Of a DNA stretch of 64,000 nucleotides, positions 23,913-32,350 are shown piece after piece (position 1 is the first letter of the stretch; the number at the start of each line of letters is the position of its first letter). This stretch comes from Acherontichlamydia pituitae (GTDB lineage Bacteria; Chlamydiota; Chlamydiia; Chlamydiales; Rhabdochlamydiaceae), in the NCBI GenBank assembly GCA_019634675.1, contig JAHCAX010000006.1, positions 1-64,000 on the forward strand, in the 5' to 3' direction. The notes under the pieces are model-generated. The model worked only from the letters and a program-made list of their open reading frames with translations, was not told the DNA's origin and did not search any database. The position numbers and the translations under genes were made by a program.

Positions 23913-25337
23913 ATGCCCAAAGCCAGATCCAAATTGCCGCGGACGGTTACGATTTTCACGTTGGCCATGATCAATGTCGCTGCCATCGGCAGCATCAAAA
24001 ACTGGCCCGTCACTGCTGAATATGGATTTGCTTCGATCTTCTACTTCCTGCTCGCCACGTTGATCTTCTTTATCCCTGTTTCCCTTGTTTCTGCAGAACT
24101 TGCAACGGGATGGCCTCAGGCCGGAGGGGTCTTTGCCTGGGTGAAACAGGCATTCGGCCATCGGACAGGATTTTTAGCGATCTGGCTGCTTTGGGTGCAA
24201 AACCTCTTCTGGTACCCGACGATCCTCTCTTTCATCGGCGCAACCATTGCCTACATCTTCAATCCAGACCTCGCTAACAACACCATCTACACAGTCTGCA
24301 TGATCATGATCGTTTTTTGGGGAGCGACGATTGCCAACTTGATCGGCATGCGTACATCAGGATGGATCAGCGCGGTCGGCGTCGTGCTCGGAACATTTGT
24401 TCCTGGAGCCTTTATCATTATCCTTGGCGTGATCTGGTATGCGACTGGACAGCCTTTGCAGATCACCTTCAGCTGGGACAGCTTGGTCCCCAATATGAGC
24501 TCGCTCGAGCATCAGGTCTTCTTTTCCGGCGTGATCCTATCCTTGATCGGCATGGAGATGTCAGCTGTGCATGCCAAAGATGTGATGCATCCCAAAAGAG
24601 ACTATCCAAGAGCGATCTTGCTGTCCGCTGCGATCATTATCGGCTCTTCGATCTTGGGCGTTCTTGCAATCGCCTGCGTCATCCCACAAAAACAGATCAG
24701 CCTCGTCTCAGGAACCCTTCAAGCCTTCACCTATTTTACAACAGCCTACAAGATCGAGTGGATAACGCCAGTGATCGCCTTGTTGATGGCAATAGGGGCC
24801 ATCGGATCCCTGAGCACTTGGATCCTTGGGCCCGCAAAAGGCCTGCTTGCCGCAGCCCAATATGGCGATCTCCCACCCTTTTTCCGCGCCATCAACCGCC
24901 ATGGCATGCCTAAACGCTTACTCTTGTGCCAAGGAGTCATTGTCTCGCTCATCTGCCTGATCTTTGTGTGGATGCCGACGGTCAGCGCCGCCTTTTGGAT
25001 CTTATCAGCTGTCGTTACCCAGCTCTACCTGATCATGTACCTGCTTATGTTCGCAACGGTCATCAAGCTACGCTATACGATGCCGAAACACGAACGGCCC
25101 TACCATATTCCCGGCGGCAAGATCGGACTATGGCTCACAGGACTGCTTGGCATCGGCAGCAGCGTCTATGCCATGATCATCGCCTTCTTTCCCCCTTCCC
25201 AGATTGAAACAGGAAGCAAAACCCTCTACATCGCCTTTGTCGCTCTGGCAACAGCGATTTTCACCTGCGGACCATTCCTGATCCTCCTATTCCAAAAACC
25301 CTCTTGGAAAAAGCAGCTCGAGCACGAGAAAAAGTAG
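23913..25337 (+). CDS. Amino acid permease/antiporter, APC superfamily (GadC/XasA-like)
   Basis: Inner-membrane transporter of 474 residues with about 12 hydrophobic helices. The start has the APC pattern: TVTIFTLAMINVAAIGSIKN, then ELATGWPQAGGVFAWVKQAFG (helix 3, with the P.AGG..W motif), followed by GMEMSAVHAKDVMHPKRDYP near residue 215, which is characteristic of the glutamate/GABA-antiporter (GadC/XasA) branch. IPGGKIGLW near 395 fits the same branch. Chlamydiaceae carry XasA-type permeases next to the DhnA aldolase; here the aldolase lies 31 kb away. It most likely imports or exchanges an amino acid with the host. GAGGTTGG before the ATG is the binding site. Confidence 0.87.
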   Translation: MPKARSKLPRTVTIFTLAMINVAAIGSIKNWPVTAEYGFASIFYFLLATLIFFIPVSLVSAELATGWPQAGGVFAWVKQAFGHRTGFLAIWLLWVQNLFWYPTILSFIGATIAYIFNPDLANNTIYTVCMIMIVFWGATIANLIGMRTSGWISAVGVVLGTFVPGAFIIILGVIWYATGQPLQITFSWDSLVPNMSSLEHQVFFSGVILSLIGMEMSAVHAKDVMHPKRDYPRAILLSAAIIIGSSILGVLAIACVIPQKQISLVSGTLQAFTYFTTAYKIEWITPVIALLMAIGAIGSLSTWILGPAKGLLAAAQYGDLPPFFRAINRHGMPKRLLLCQGVIVSLICLIFVWMPTVSAAFWILSAVVTQLYLIMYLLMFATVIKLRYTMPKHERPYHIPGGKIGLWLTGLLGIGSSVYAMIIAFFPPSQIETGSKTLYIAFVALATAIFTCGPFLILLFQKPSWKKQLEHEKK

Positions 25338-25355
25338 TAAGGTTACAATATACGA

Positions 25356-25485
25356 CAGCGAGGCAAAGCCAAATCGAAGAGGGTAATACCCCCCTCGTTC
25401 TTAAAGAGGAGCGCCATTGCCAAAGGGCAAGGGCGACAATGAAGATCGATTTTGCAAGGCCGCAGCCAGCAGATTGCCACCTATT
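25356..25485. repeat. Intergenic repeat, hairpin plus conserved tail (copy 3)
   Basis: A short hairpin (TTGCC AAA GGGCAA near 25427) is followed by GGGCGACAATGAAGATCGAT and GCCGCAGC. This resembles the tail of the repeats at 11-76 and 28890-28970. Copy 3 is the most diverged. The whole 170-base gap between the permease and the MgtE-like gene contains no gene. Confidence 0.45.
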
Positions 25486-25507
25486 TGCGGAGTGGGTTGA
25501 TTAAGGT

Positions 25508-26488
25508 CTAAAGCAGCCACCAGGTTGCAAGAGATAGGTAGATCGCCGTCGTGATCACATCGGCGCACATCAAGACAACTGGGCCCGAGGCCACCTTCGG
25601 ATCGAGCTTTTTGGCAAAGAGGATCAGCGGAATGCACGCACCAATCGAAGCGGAGACGCTGATCGATACCGTCAGAGAAACGGCAATCGTTGCAGACGTG
25701 ATGACCCCTCCTCCCCAAAACAGGGAGACAGCTCCGATCACAATCCCGCTTGTTAAAGCTAAGAACAACACCATTCTCGATTCCAAAAACACCCGGTGAA
25801 AAAGCTTTTTCCAAGAGATCCGGGCATGCCTGACAAAGTGGATGCTCTGCGTCATCGACTGCATCGAGATCGATTCGCTTAACGTCAGGATCAAAGGGAT
25901 GAACATCGCCAGCAGCAAGACCTTGGCCAGCACATTTTGAAAGAAAAAGGAGATCACTGCGCACGCAATACCACCGATCATGTTGCAGAGGATCCAAGGC
26001 ATCCGGATCCGATAACTTTTCCAGAGGGAATGCCTTTTCCCTTCTTCGAGAGTAAGACCCAAGATCTGGAACACATCATGGCTGTGCCTGGCATCGGCAA
26101 GGTCGATCGACTCTTCCAGATAAAGCTGCACATCGATAGCGCCGCGGATCCGCTTTTTTTCATCGACGACTGGAAGAGCTAGCAGCTGGTGATGGTTCAA
26201 CATCTCCATCGCCTCTTGCAATGTCTGGTCCTCGTGCAAACACACAACGGTCTTGGTCATGATGTGCCCGATCTTTTGCTTCGGCTCTTTTAAAAGCAAA
26301 GACCTTGTAGGGATCACCCCTACTAACCGGTCCTCCGCATCGACCACATAAAAGTAGATCACCTTCTCGTCGATCCTGCGCGAGCGAAGCGACTCCAAGG
26401 CTTCTGCAATCGTCTGGTCTGCATAAAGGACAGTATGGACTGGAAAAGCAAAATCTTTGACTGGTCTTGTGAAATCGGTATGCGCCAT
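25508..26488 (-). CDS. MgtE-type magnesium transporter lacking the N-terminal domain
   Basis: 326 residues against about 450 for standard MgtE. Residues 10-130 form two CBS domains (VVDAEDRLVGVIPTRSLL and VVDEKKRIRGAIDVQLYL; IGHIMTK at the second start). Residues about 165-326 are the five-helix MgtE channel, with MFIPLILTLSESISMQS in place of the usual P...GN..SQS, and DPKVASGPVVLMCADVITTA holding the pore Asp. The regulatory MgtE_N helical domain is absent, and the GGN motif is changed to ESIS, so gating and ion choice may differ. AAAGGAG upstream of the ATG is a strong binding site. Whether it carries Mg2+ or another divalent ion is open. Confidence 0.83.
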   Translation of the reverse strand: MAHTDFTRPVKDFAFPVHTVLYADQTIAEALESLRSRRIDEKVIYFYVVDAEDRLVGVIPTRSLLLKEPKQKIGHIMTKTVVCLHEDQTLQEAMEMLNHHQLLALPVVDEKKRIRGAIDVQLYLEESIDLADARHSHDVFQILGLTLEEGKRHSLWKSYRIRMPWILCNMIGGIACAVISFFFQNVLAKVLLLAMFIPLILTLSESISMQSMTQSIHFVRHARISWKKLFHRVFLESRMVLFLALTSGIVIGAVSLFWGGGVITSATIAVSLTVSISVSASIGACIPLILFAKKLDPKVASGPVVLMCADVITTAIYLSLATWWLL

Positions 26489-26589
26489 GTAGAGCTCCTT
26501 TGTCTAAAGAGAGCCATAAGCGAAAAAATGCGCTGGTTAAACCAATTGAGAAACTCGGACGCCCGGCAAAATCATCAATTTTTCCGAAC

Positions 26590-26771
26590 GAGGCAGTTGT
26601 AGAACTGCTTTGCCCGGAAAAATCGATGATTATGAGGCCAGTTACAAGTAACAGCGAAGCTGTTACGCTCCATTTGACGAGGTCGGCCCCAAGTGGGCCG
26701 GCCAAGAAGAATGGATGAAAATGGCCTCATAAGAGCGATTTTGCTGGGCAAATGAGTTTTGCAATTGCCTC
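26590..26771 (+). mobile_element. MITE-like element, copy 2
   Basis: 182 bp. The left end, GAGGCAGTTGTAGAACTGCT then TTGCCCGGAAAAATCGATGA, is mirrored by ..GCAAATGAGTTTTGCAATTGCCTC on the right. The interior (GGTCGGCCCCAAGTGGGCCG, AAATGGCCTC) matches copy 1 in inverted orientation, with an added CAGTTACAAGTAACAGCGAAG segment. A partial second end (GCCCGGCAAAATCATC near 26561) stands just to the left, so two insertions may be nested. Confidence 0.8.
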
Positions 26772-26854
26772 AAGCATCCGAATTTTGCAATTGCCTTTAT
26801 GGCTCAAAAATGGAAGAACTTGATACAATTTCACATAAAAATAGGCAATCAAAA

Positions 26855-27724
26855 ATGAAAAAAGAATATGACAGTCCCAAAAGAAACCCCAAATCAGAGC
26901 CCGGCAAGGGCAGCCCTAAAATTGGACGTCCGAATCGACCAGTCCATGGCAGGCGCTCAGATCATGATGAGACGACCTCTTGGGAGACCTCGGCAAGCTG
27001 GTACGACAAAGCGGTCGGCCCAAAAGGGCATTACTACCACCAGCATGTGATCATCCCCAACCTCCTCCGTTTGGCGAACTTCGATCCAAAAGGGAAAAAT
27101 TCACTGCTCGATCTAGCCTGCGGACAGGGGATCCTCTCCCGCCATATTCCCAAAGAGGTCGCCTACGTCGGCATCGACGCATCCCCCTCTTTGATCTCAA
27201 GCGCCCGCAGAGAGTCCAAACGCCCCGATTGCCAGTTCCATACCGGAGACCTCTCCAAACCCTTGGAGCTTCAAAAATCTTTTACTCATGCAGTCTGCCT
27301 GCTTGCCGCACAAAACATCGAAGACCTTCCCCAGCTCTTCTCCAATGCCTCCCGCTACCTCGAAAAAGGGGGGAGGTTCATCTGCGTCATCAACCACCCC
27401 TGCTTTCGGATCCCCAGACAGTCCCATTGGGAAGTCGATCCCAATAAGAAAACGCAGTACCGCAGAGTCGACCTCTACATGTCTTCCTTAAAAATCCCGA
27501 TCCAGACCCACCCCAGCCAGCAAAGCGGCTCCCCATCGACATGGTCCTTCCATCGTCCCTTGTCCGTTTACAGCGCTGCATTGAAACATGCAGGTTTGAT
27601 GATCGATGCGATCGAAGAATGGTGTTCCGATAAGCAAAGCTCCGGCAAGATGGCCGCCATGGAGAACCGGAGCCGGAAAGAATTCCCTCTCTTTTTAGCC
27701 CTTTCGGCCATTAAGTTAGGTTAA
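26855..27724 (+). CDS. SAM-dependent methyltransferase (class I)
   Basis: Rossmann-fold methyltransferase, 289 residues from the ATG at 26855. The frame is open back to 26759, inside the repeat element, and an ATG at 26810 is also possible; the start is uncertain. The first roughly 60 residues are basic and polar (KKEYDSPKRNPKSEPGKG). Then SLLDLACGQGILSRHI is SAM motif I, VAYVGIDASPSLISSARR motif II, and AVCLLAAQNIEDLPQLFSNA the later motif, as in the UbiE/Methyltransf_11 group. A late PLSVYSAALKHAGL segment fits this class. Substrate unknown. The insertion of a MITE immediately upstream may have changed its promoter or start. Confidence 0.78.
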   Translation: MKKEYDSPKRNPKSEPGKGSPKIGRPNRPVHGRRSDHDETTSWETSASWYDKAVGPKGHYYHQHVIIPNLLRLANFDPKGKNSLLDLACGQGILSRHIPKEVAYVGIDASPSLISSARRESKRPDCQFHTGDLSKPLELQKSFTHAVCLLAAQNIEDLPQLFSNASRYLEKGGRFICVINHPCFRIPRQSHWEVDPNKKTQYRRVDLYMSSLKIPIQTHPSQQSGSPSTWSFHRPLSVYSAALKHAGLMIDAIEEWCSDKQSSGKMAAMENRSRKEFPLFLALSAIKLG

Positions 27725-27734
27725 GAGCTAAAGA

Positions 27735-28247
27735 TTAGAGCTCGTTCTCTTCTTGACGGCGGCGAAGCCGCTCGTCTTTCTCCTTTTTCCGGTTTTCCCG
27801 CCTTAGGTCGGCTTCGAGAAAACGTCTTTTTTCAAGCTTTGTCTCAGGAATGACGGCTGGGACTTCGACAGGGTTCCGATTCTCGTCGACCGCAACAAAC
27901 GTGAAATAGGCGGACAAGATATGTTTATGTTCGCCAGTCTGATAATGCTCGGCCAAGACCTTGACCCCGATCTCCATGGAGGAGCGCCAAGACCTGTTGA
28001 TCGAGGCTTTGAAGATCAGGATATCCCCCCTTTCCGCCGCCCTGAGAAAGTGCATCGAGTCGACAGAGGCTGTGACGCAAGTCCTTTCACTGTGCCTCTC
28101 GGCTACAACGAGGGCCACCCTGTCCAAGATCGCCATGACAAGCCCTCCAAAGACCGTTCCATACGAGTTCAGATCATTGGGAAAGACCTTATAAGTCTGA
28201 TCGTGAATGGCCGATTCCGATACCTTTTTCGCTTTGACTTCCGACAT
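27735..28247 (-). CDS. Acyl-CoA thioesterase, hotdog fold (YciA/BACH type)
   Basis: Cleaves acyl-CoA to free fatty acid and CoA. 170 residues. The hotdog signature is clear: PNDLNSYGTVFGGLVMAILDRVA (catalytic Asn and Asp/Gly helix), TASVDSMHFLRAAERGDIL and the ITHTSMEVGV-like segment WRSSMEIGVKVLAEH, then SAYFTFVAVDENRNPVEVP. The C-terminal 30 residues are a highly charged Arg/Glu/Lys helix (RRENRKKEKDERLRRRQEE), common in this subgroup. AGGGTGAT before the ATG serves as binding site. It converges on the methyltransferase gene with a 10-base gap. Confidence 0.88.
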   Translation of the reverse strand: MSEVKAKKVSESAIHDQTYKVFPNDLNSYGTVFGGLVMAILDRVALVVAERHSERTCVTASVDSMHFLRAAERGDILIFKASINRSWRSSMEIGVKVLAEHYQTGEHKHILSAYFTFVAVDENRNPVEVPAVIPETKLEKRRFLEADLRRENRKKEKDERLRRRQEENEL

Positions 28248-28327
28248 ATCACCCTAAAGCTTTTATTTTAATTATATCAATCTTCCAATTATTTCGTTTG
28301 TTTTCTTATAATTATCGATCTTTAGAA

Positions 28328-28414
28328 ACTGGTAACGGATTTAGTTTCTGTTGATTTTTTGGACTTTTTCAGAAAATTCTCAAAAAATCAACAGAAACTA
28401 AATCCGTTACCAGT
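28328..28414. repeat. Perfect 34-bp inverted repeat
   Basis: Bases 28328-28361 and 28381-28414 are exact reverse complements, separated by 19 bases. The arms begin ACTGGTAACGGATTTAG. Such a perfect long hairpin stands out from the other, degenerate palindromes here. It lies in the divergent gap between the thioesterase gene and the 28440 gene, so it could be a recent insertion or an RNA structure in the leader of the 28440 gene. Confidence 0.9.
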
Positions 28415-28439
28415 CTCTTAATCAAAACCAAAAGATTTT

Positions 28440-28823
28440 ATGCACGCCATTGAACCTCTTTTTGTAGCATTTAGCTCTATGAGTCTAGCCCCTTCCCCTA
28501 CAATTTCTTTCCAGCTGCTCGATGCTCCCGGCAACCTCAACCTTCTCGCAGTCCTCGATTATGAACTATGGGAAAGCGATCTCGAGGGGGAAGAAAAGGT
28601 GACCTTGCTTGAAATCACCCCTGCAAGCGCCCCTACCATCTCTCAATTCCCAAAAGTTGAATCCGGCAAATACTACATCATCGGTTATTTTGATGGAGAA
28701 GACGAGCTGCATCAAGTTGTCCATATCCCGCTGCATGTTGATAATTTTTCGTTGAGGATCACTCAAAATGCTGGAGAATACGAGCTCGAGGCCTCGCCGG
28801 GCGTCGAAATGGTGGAGACCTAG
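28440..28823 (+). CDS. Hypothetical protein, 127 residues
   Basis: Not recognised. It is an acidic soluble protein; residues 20-125 look beta-rich (ISFQLLDAPGNLNLLAVLDY, KYYIIGYFDGEDELHQVV), perhaps a small beta-sandwich. The first ATG has no ribosome binding site; an inner start at 28479 (MSLAPSP) is possible. The 34-bp perfect inverted repeat ends 25 bases upstream, so expression may depend on it. Coding-like codon use and the absence of a competing frame favour a real gene. Confidence 0.55.
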   Translation: MHAIEPLFVAFSSMSLAPSPTISFQLLDAPGNLNLLAVLDYELWESDLEGEEKVTLLEITPASAPTISQFPKVESGKYYIIGYFDGEDELHQVVHIPLHVDNFSLRITQNAGEYELEASPGVEMVET

Positions 28824-28888
28824 ACGCTAGATTACCTGGTGCAAATTAACCGACCCATTTGTTATATTTCGGCTTAAGAACTGGCTTG

Positions 28889-28970
28889 CAGACGTAGCCC
28901 CCTACCCTCAAAAAGAGGGCTGGGTGAAGATGAGGATCGTTTTACACCATCTAGCTAGTCGAAATTCACC
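28889..28970. repeat. Intergenic repeat, hairpin plus conserved tail (copy 2)
   Basis: GCAGACGTAGCCCCCTACC, then a CCCTC AAAAA GAGGG hairpin, then GGGTGAAGATGAGGATCGTT and TCGAAATTCA. This closely follows the layout of the copy at 11-76 (ACAGACGAAGTCC, CCTGC CCAAA GCAGG, GGGCGAAGATAATGATCGAT, TCGAAATTCA). It sits just upstream of glmS. Confidence 0.6.
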
Positions 28971-29009
28971 AAAACCCGACCGAGTTCAGTATAACTTCAG
29001 GAACACCCC

Positions 29010-30842
29010 ATGTGCGGCATATTCGGATACATTGGACCTAGAGATCCCGCTCATATTTGCATCACCGGGCTAAAACACCTCGAATACCGAGGATATGACT
29101 CTGCCGGTATTGCCGGGATCAAGCAAGGCGAGATGTTCTCTTGTAAAGAGGTCGGCAAGCTCTTTGCTCTTGAGACCGCCCTGCAAAAGACCTCCGTCAA
29201 CCTCGACCTCGCTATTGCCCATACCCGCTGGGCGACCCACGGCAAGCCGACCGTCGAGAACGCCCATCCCCATTTCGACCAGCAGCAAGCGATCGCCGTC
29301 GTCCATAACGGGATCATTGAAAACCATTTTTCCCTTAGAGAAATGCTCCGCACCCAAGGCAAAGAGTTCTACTCCGACACCGATACGGAAGTGATCGCCC
29401 AGCTCGTCTCCCACTACTATACGGGAGACCTCTTAGCAGCTGTTCAGCAAGCCCTCGGACAGCTCAGAGGATTTTGGGGGATCGCCGTCATCCACAAAAA
29501 CCATCCCAACCAGATCATCGCCGCGGCGCGGGAAAATCCGATCGCCATCGGCTACAACCCGGCCCGCCTCGAAGCTTTTGTCTCCTCCGATGCCAATGCT
29601 TTCGGAGATAAAGACCTCGACGTCATGTTCTTGCGCAACGACGAGATCGCCGTCATTACCCCCGACAAGGTCGAAGTCTTCGACCACAGCGCGAGCGTCG
29701 TGCAGAAAACGACTGAAAAGCTCGGCCACGAAAGTTTCTCGATCTCCAAAAACGGGTTCGACCACTTCATGCTCAAAGAGATCTTTGAGCAGCCCCAGAC
29801 GATCCAACAAGCCTTCCATAACCGGTTCATCCCCGACTTCGGCACTGCTGAATTTGAAAACCTGACCTTGACCCCTTCCGATCTGCTTGGCGTTCGCCGC
29901 ATCCTGATCTTAGCCTGCGGCACATCATGGCACGCAGGACTGATCGCAGCATCCCTTCTCGAAGACAAGGCCCGCATTCCGACCCAAGCGGAGATCGCTT
30001 CCGAGTTCCGTTACAAAAACCCGATCATCTCTGAAAACACCCTGGTGCTTGCCATCTCCCAATCAGGAGAGACCCTCGATACCATCGCGGCAGTGCGCGA
30101 GGTGAAAAGCAAAGGCGCCAAAGTCCTAGCCATCTGCAACGTCCGCAATTCGACCCTCACCCGCGAGGCCGACTGCACCCTCTTCTTGCGCGCCGGCCCT
30201 GAGATCAGCGTCTGCTCCACCAAGGCCTTCACGAGCCAGCTCACTGTCCTTTCCCTCTTTACCCTTCTCATGGCGCGCCTGCGCCACATGAGTAAGGAAG
30301 AGGGCCAAGCCTTCATCCACGAGATCCAATCGCTTCCTCCTAAGATCGAGCAGGTCCTTTATCAAAAAGAGACGATCCACGCCCTGGCGAAAAAATACGC
30401 CCCCTACGAGCGGTTTTTCTTCCTCGGCCGCCACTACATGCACACGACCAGCTTGGAAGCTGCCCTTAAGCTCAAAGAGATCAGCTATATTAACGCGCAA
30501 GGATATCCTGCAGGAGAAATGAAACATGGGCCGATCGCCCTGATCGACCCTTCGCTTGTCGTCATCGGCATGTGCGGCAATAAGCACACTTATGAAAAGA
30601 TCGTCAGCAACTTGATGGAAGTGAAGGCCCGAGGAGCCCCCATCTTAGCAATGGCCCCTATCGGATCTCCCGATATCGAAAGCATTGCGACCGACGTCCT
30701 TTGGATGCCCAATGTCTGCGATGAACTCGCAAGCATCCCCTACGCTGTCGCCAGCCAGTTGATGGCCTACTACATTGCTTTGGAAAGAGGGACAGATATC
30801 GACCAGCCGCGCAACCTTGCCAAATCGGTCACCGTCGAATAA
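29010..30842 (+). CDS. glmS: Glutamine-fructose-6-phosphate aminotransferase
   Basis: Makes glucosamine-6-phosphate from fructose-6-phosphate and glutamine, the first step of amino-sugar supply for lipopolysaccharide and peptidoglycan. 610 residues, the standard length. MCGIFGYIG gives the N-terminal catalytic Cys2; AHTRWATHG and HNGIIENH belong to the glutaminase domain. ILACGTSWHAG, LAISQSGETLDT and CSTKAFTSQ mark the first SIS domain; LGRHYMHTTSLEAALKLKEISY and GEMKHGPIALID the second, with the ending NLAKSVTVE. GGAAC upstream of the ATG. No glmS ribozyme-like leader was recognised; a short repeat lies upstream instead. Confidence 0.97.
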   Translation: MCGIFGYIGPRDPAHICITGLKHLEYRGYDSAGIAGIKQGEMFSCKEVGKLFALETALQKTSVNLDLAIAHTRWATHGKPTVENAHPHFDQQQAIAVVHNGIIENHFSLREMLRTQGKEFYSDTDTEVIAQLVSHYYTGDLLAAVQQALGQLRGFWGIAVIHKNHPNQIIAAARENPIAIGYNPARLEAFVSSDANAFGDKDLDVMFLRNDEIAVITPDKVEVFDHSASVVQKTTEKLGHESFSISKNGFDHFMLKEIFEQPQTIQQAFHNRFIPDFGTAEFENLTLTPSDLLGVRRILILACGTSWHAGLIAASLLEDKARIPTQAEIASEFRYKNPIISENTLVLAISQSGETLDTIAAVREVKSKGAKVLAICNVRNSTLTREADCTLFLRAGPEISVCSTKAFTSQLTVLSLFTLLMARLRHMSKEEGQAFIHEIQSLPPKIEQVLYQKETIHALAKKYAPYERFFFLGRHYMHTTSLEAALKLKEISYINAQGYPAGEMKHGPIALIDPSLVVIGMCGNKHTYEKIVSNLMEVKARGAPILAMAPIGSPDIESIATDVLWMPNVCDELASIPYAVASQLMAYYIALERGTDIDQPRNLAKSVTVE

Positions 30843-30858
30843 TAACCAACAGATTGTT

Positions 30859-32166
30859 CTAGATGATCTGCAGAAAGGCTGTTATCGCTGATCCGCAGGC
30901 GAATGCACAGGCACTGAGAAATCTAACCACTCCCGCACCCCTTTCTGCAATGGCCTTGTCTAATTTAAGATCAGTTAAATGTGGAAGCGATTGCAAGATG
31001 ACAGGATACTCGACAAGCTTGTTCCTCATTAAATTAAGCGATTGGAGGTTCTCAAGCGATTGGAAAGAATCTGGTAGCTTTTCTATAAGGTTGTTGCGCG
31101 CATCGATCAGCTCTAGGTTTTGCAAATCGCCCAGAGAATCGGGAAATGCAGGAATCTTGTTGTTTGCAACATGAAGCTGGGTTAGCCCCTTCATTTGCGC
31201 AATGGCCCCAGGCATTTCGACGATCTGATTGCTGTTCAAGTTCACAATTCCTACAGCATTTAAGGCTAGTACCCCTTCCGGCACCTTCTGAAGCTTGTTC
31301 GAATCCAAATAGAGCTCGCTTAACTGCGGCAACAAGCTCAATTCAACGGGAACATCGGAAATGAGATTGTTCGATAAAGTTAGCCGGACGAGATTTTTCA
31401 ACTCTCCAATCTCTAAAGGAAGATGGGTAATTTTGTTCCGATTCAGATCTAAGATCACAAGCCCCTTCAGCATGCCAATTTCCGGTGGCAGCGAGGTGAG
31501 CTTGCTCTGCGACAAATCAAGATACTGGATTCCATTAAGCTCAGTCTGATGCTCCTTCAACAGCCCACGGAACGCATGAGCTAAAAACTCCGTTTCATCC
31601 GGCTCGTAAAGCGCATTATCCTTAAGGTCTGCAATACGCTCTTTAAAAGTCCCGCCGAGCTTATTGCCCAAGACGTCGACAAATGCGACCAAAGACCGGT
31701 TTTCAAAATGGCGCATCGCTTGAAGGGCAATGCAGCAATGCAAACCGCTTAACGCTTCACGGCATCGTACTCTGACATCCGCATCAGGTATCGATTCAGA
31801 ACGATGCATGAGCTCATGAAAGACCGTCTCGATCCGGGAGCAGACAAAATCGGGATCTTTGCATTTTTGATTAAATTCATCACTTTTAGATTGGACGCTG
31901 CTTGAAGGAAGCTGGGCCATCCCATCCCTTGCCAGATCAGATGCCGGAGATAGAAGGGCATAGACCCGCTGGTCGACTGCAGAGTCCCTCATCGGGTGCT
32001 GATCGATCTCTTTGAAAAGAGCCCTCAGTACGGCCGGATACACATGGGTCTGAATAAGAACATCTGCAAGCGGGTTGATTTCCCGGTAATGAGGATCTAT
32101 GTTGCAATCTAAAATTTTAACAATCAACTCCTTAGAAAGATCTCCCCACGAAGCTCCGGATGACAT
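30859..32166 (-). CDS. F-box-like/leucine-rich repeat protein, cassette copy 1
   Basis: 435 residues from the ATG at 32166 (AGGTGG upstream); the open frame reaches 32235 but without a binding site. Residues 7-30 (SWGDLSKELIVKILDC) recall an F-box, the Skp1-binding motif of eukaryotic ubiquitin ligases. Residues 30-205 are helical. Residues 213-403 carry about eight leucine-rich repeats of 23 residues (LDLSQSKLTSLPPEIGML pattern). Residues 411-434 are hydrophobic (GVVRFLSACAFACGSAITA), a possible membrane tail missing in copy 2. By family logic it could recruit host ubiquitin ligase to targets bound by the LRRs; this is inference. It is divergent from the phosphorylase-like gene. Confidence 0.8.
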   Translation of the reverse strand: MSSGASWGDLSKELIVKILDCNIDPHYREINPLADVLIQTHVYPAVLRALFKEIDQHPMRDSAVDQRVYALLSPASDLARDGMAQLPSSSVQSKSDEFNQKCKDPDFVCSRIETVFHELMHRSESIPDADVRVRCREALSGLHCCIALQAMRHFENRSLVAFVDVLGNKLGGTFKERIADLKDNALYEPDETEFLAHAFRGLLKEHQTELNGIQYLDLSQSKLTSLPPEIGMLKGLVILDLNRNKITHLPLEIGELKNLVRLTLSNNLISDVPVELSLLPQLSELYLDSNKLQKVPEGVLALNAVGIVNLNSNQIVEMPGAIAQMKGLTQLHVANNKIPAFPDSLGDLQNLELIDARNNLIEKLPDSFQSLENLQSLNLMRNKLVEYPVILQSLPHLTDLKLDKAIAERGAGVVRFLSACAFACGSAITAFLQII

Positions 32167-32350
32167 AAAACCACCTAATAGAATAATGAAGTCGAAATGA
32201 TTATAGCAAATTGCACATAGATAAGCCACTTTCAAAAATTAATAAAAACATCTCAATTTTCATAAAAACAAATTAATTAGTTTACAAGAAAATAATTATT
32301 TGATAAAATGTTTTGTGATAATCTTATTAATTTTTAAGATGGATTGAAAC

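Noticed and set aside
28824..29009. glmS ribozyme upstream of glmS
   Set aside because: No ribozyme core was recognisable; the gap holds a dispersed repeat instead, and the ribozyme is mainly known from Firmicutes.
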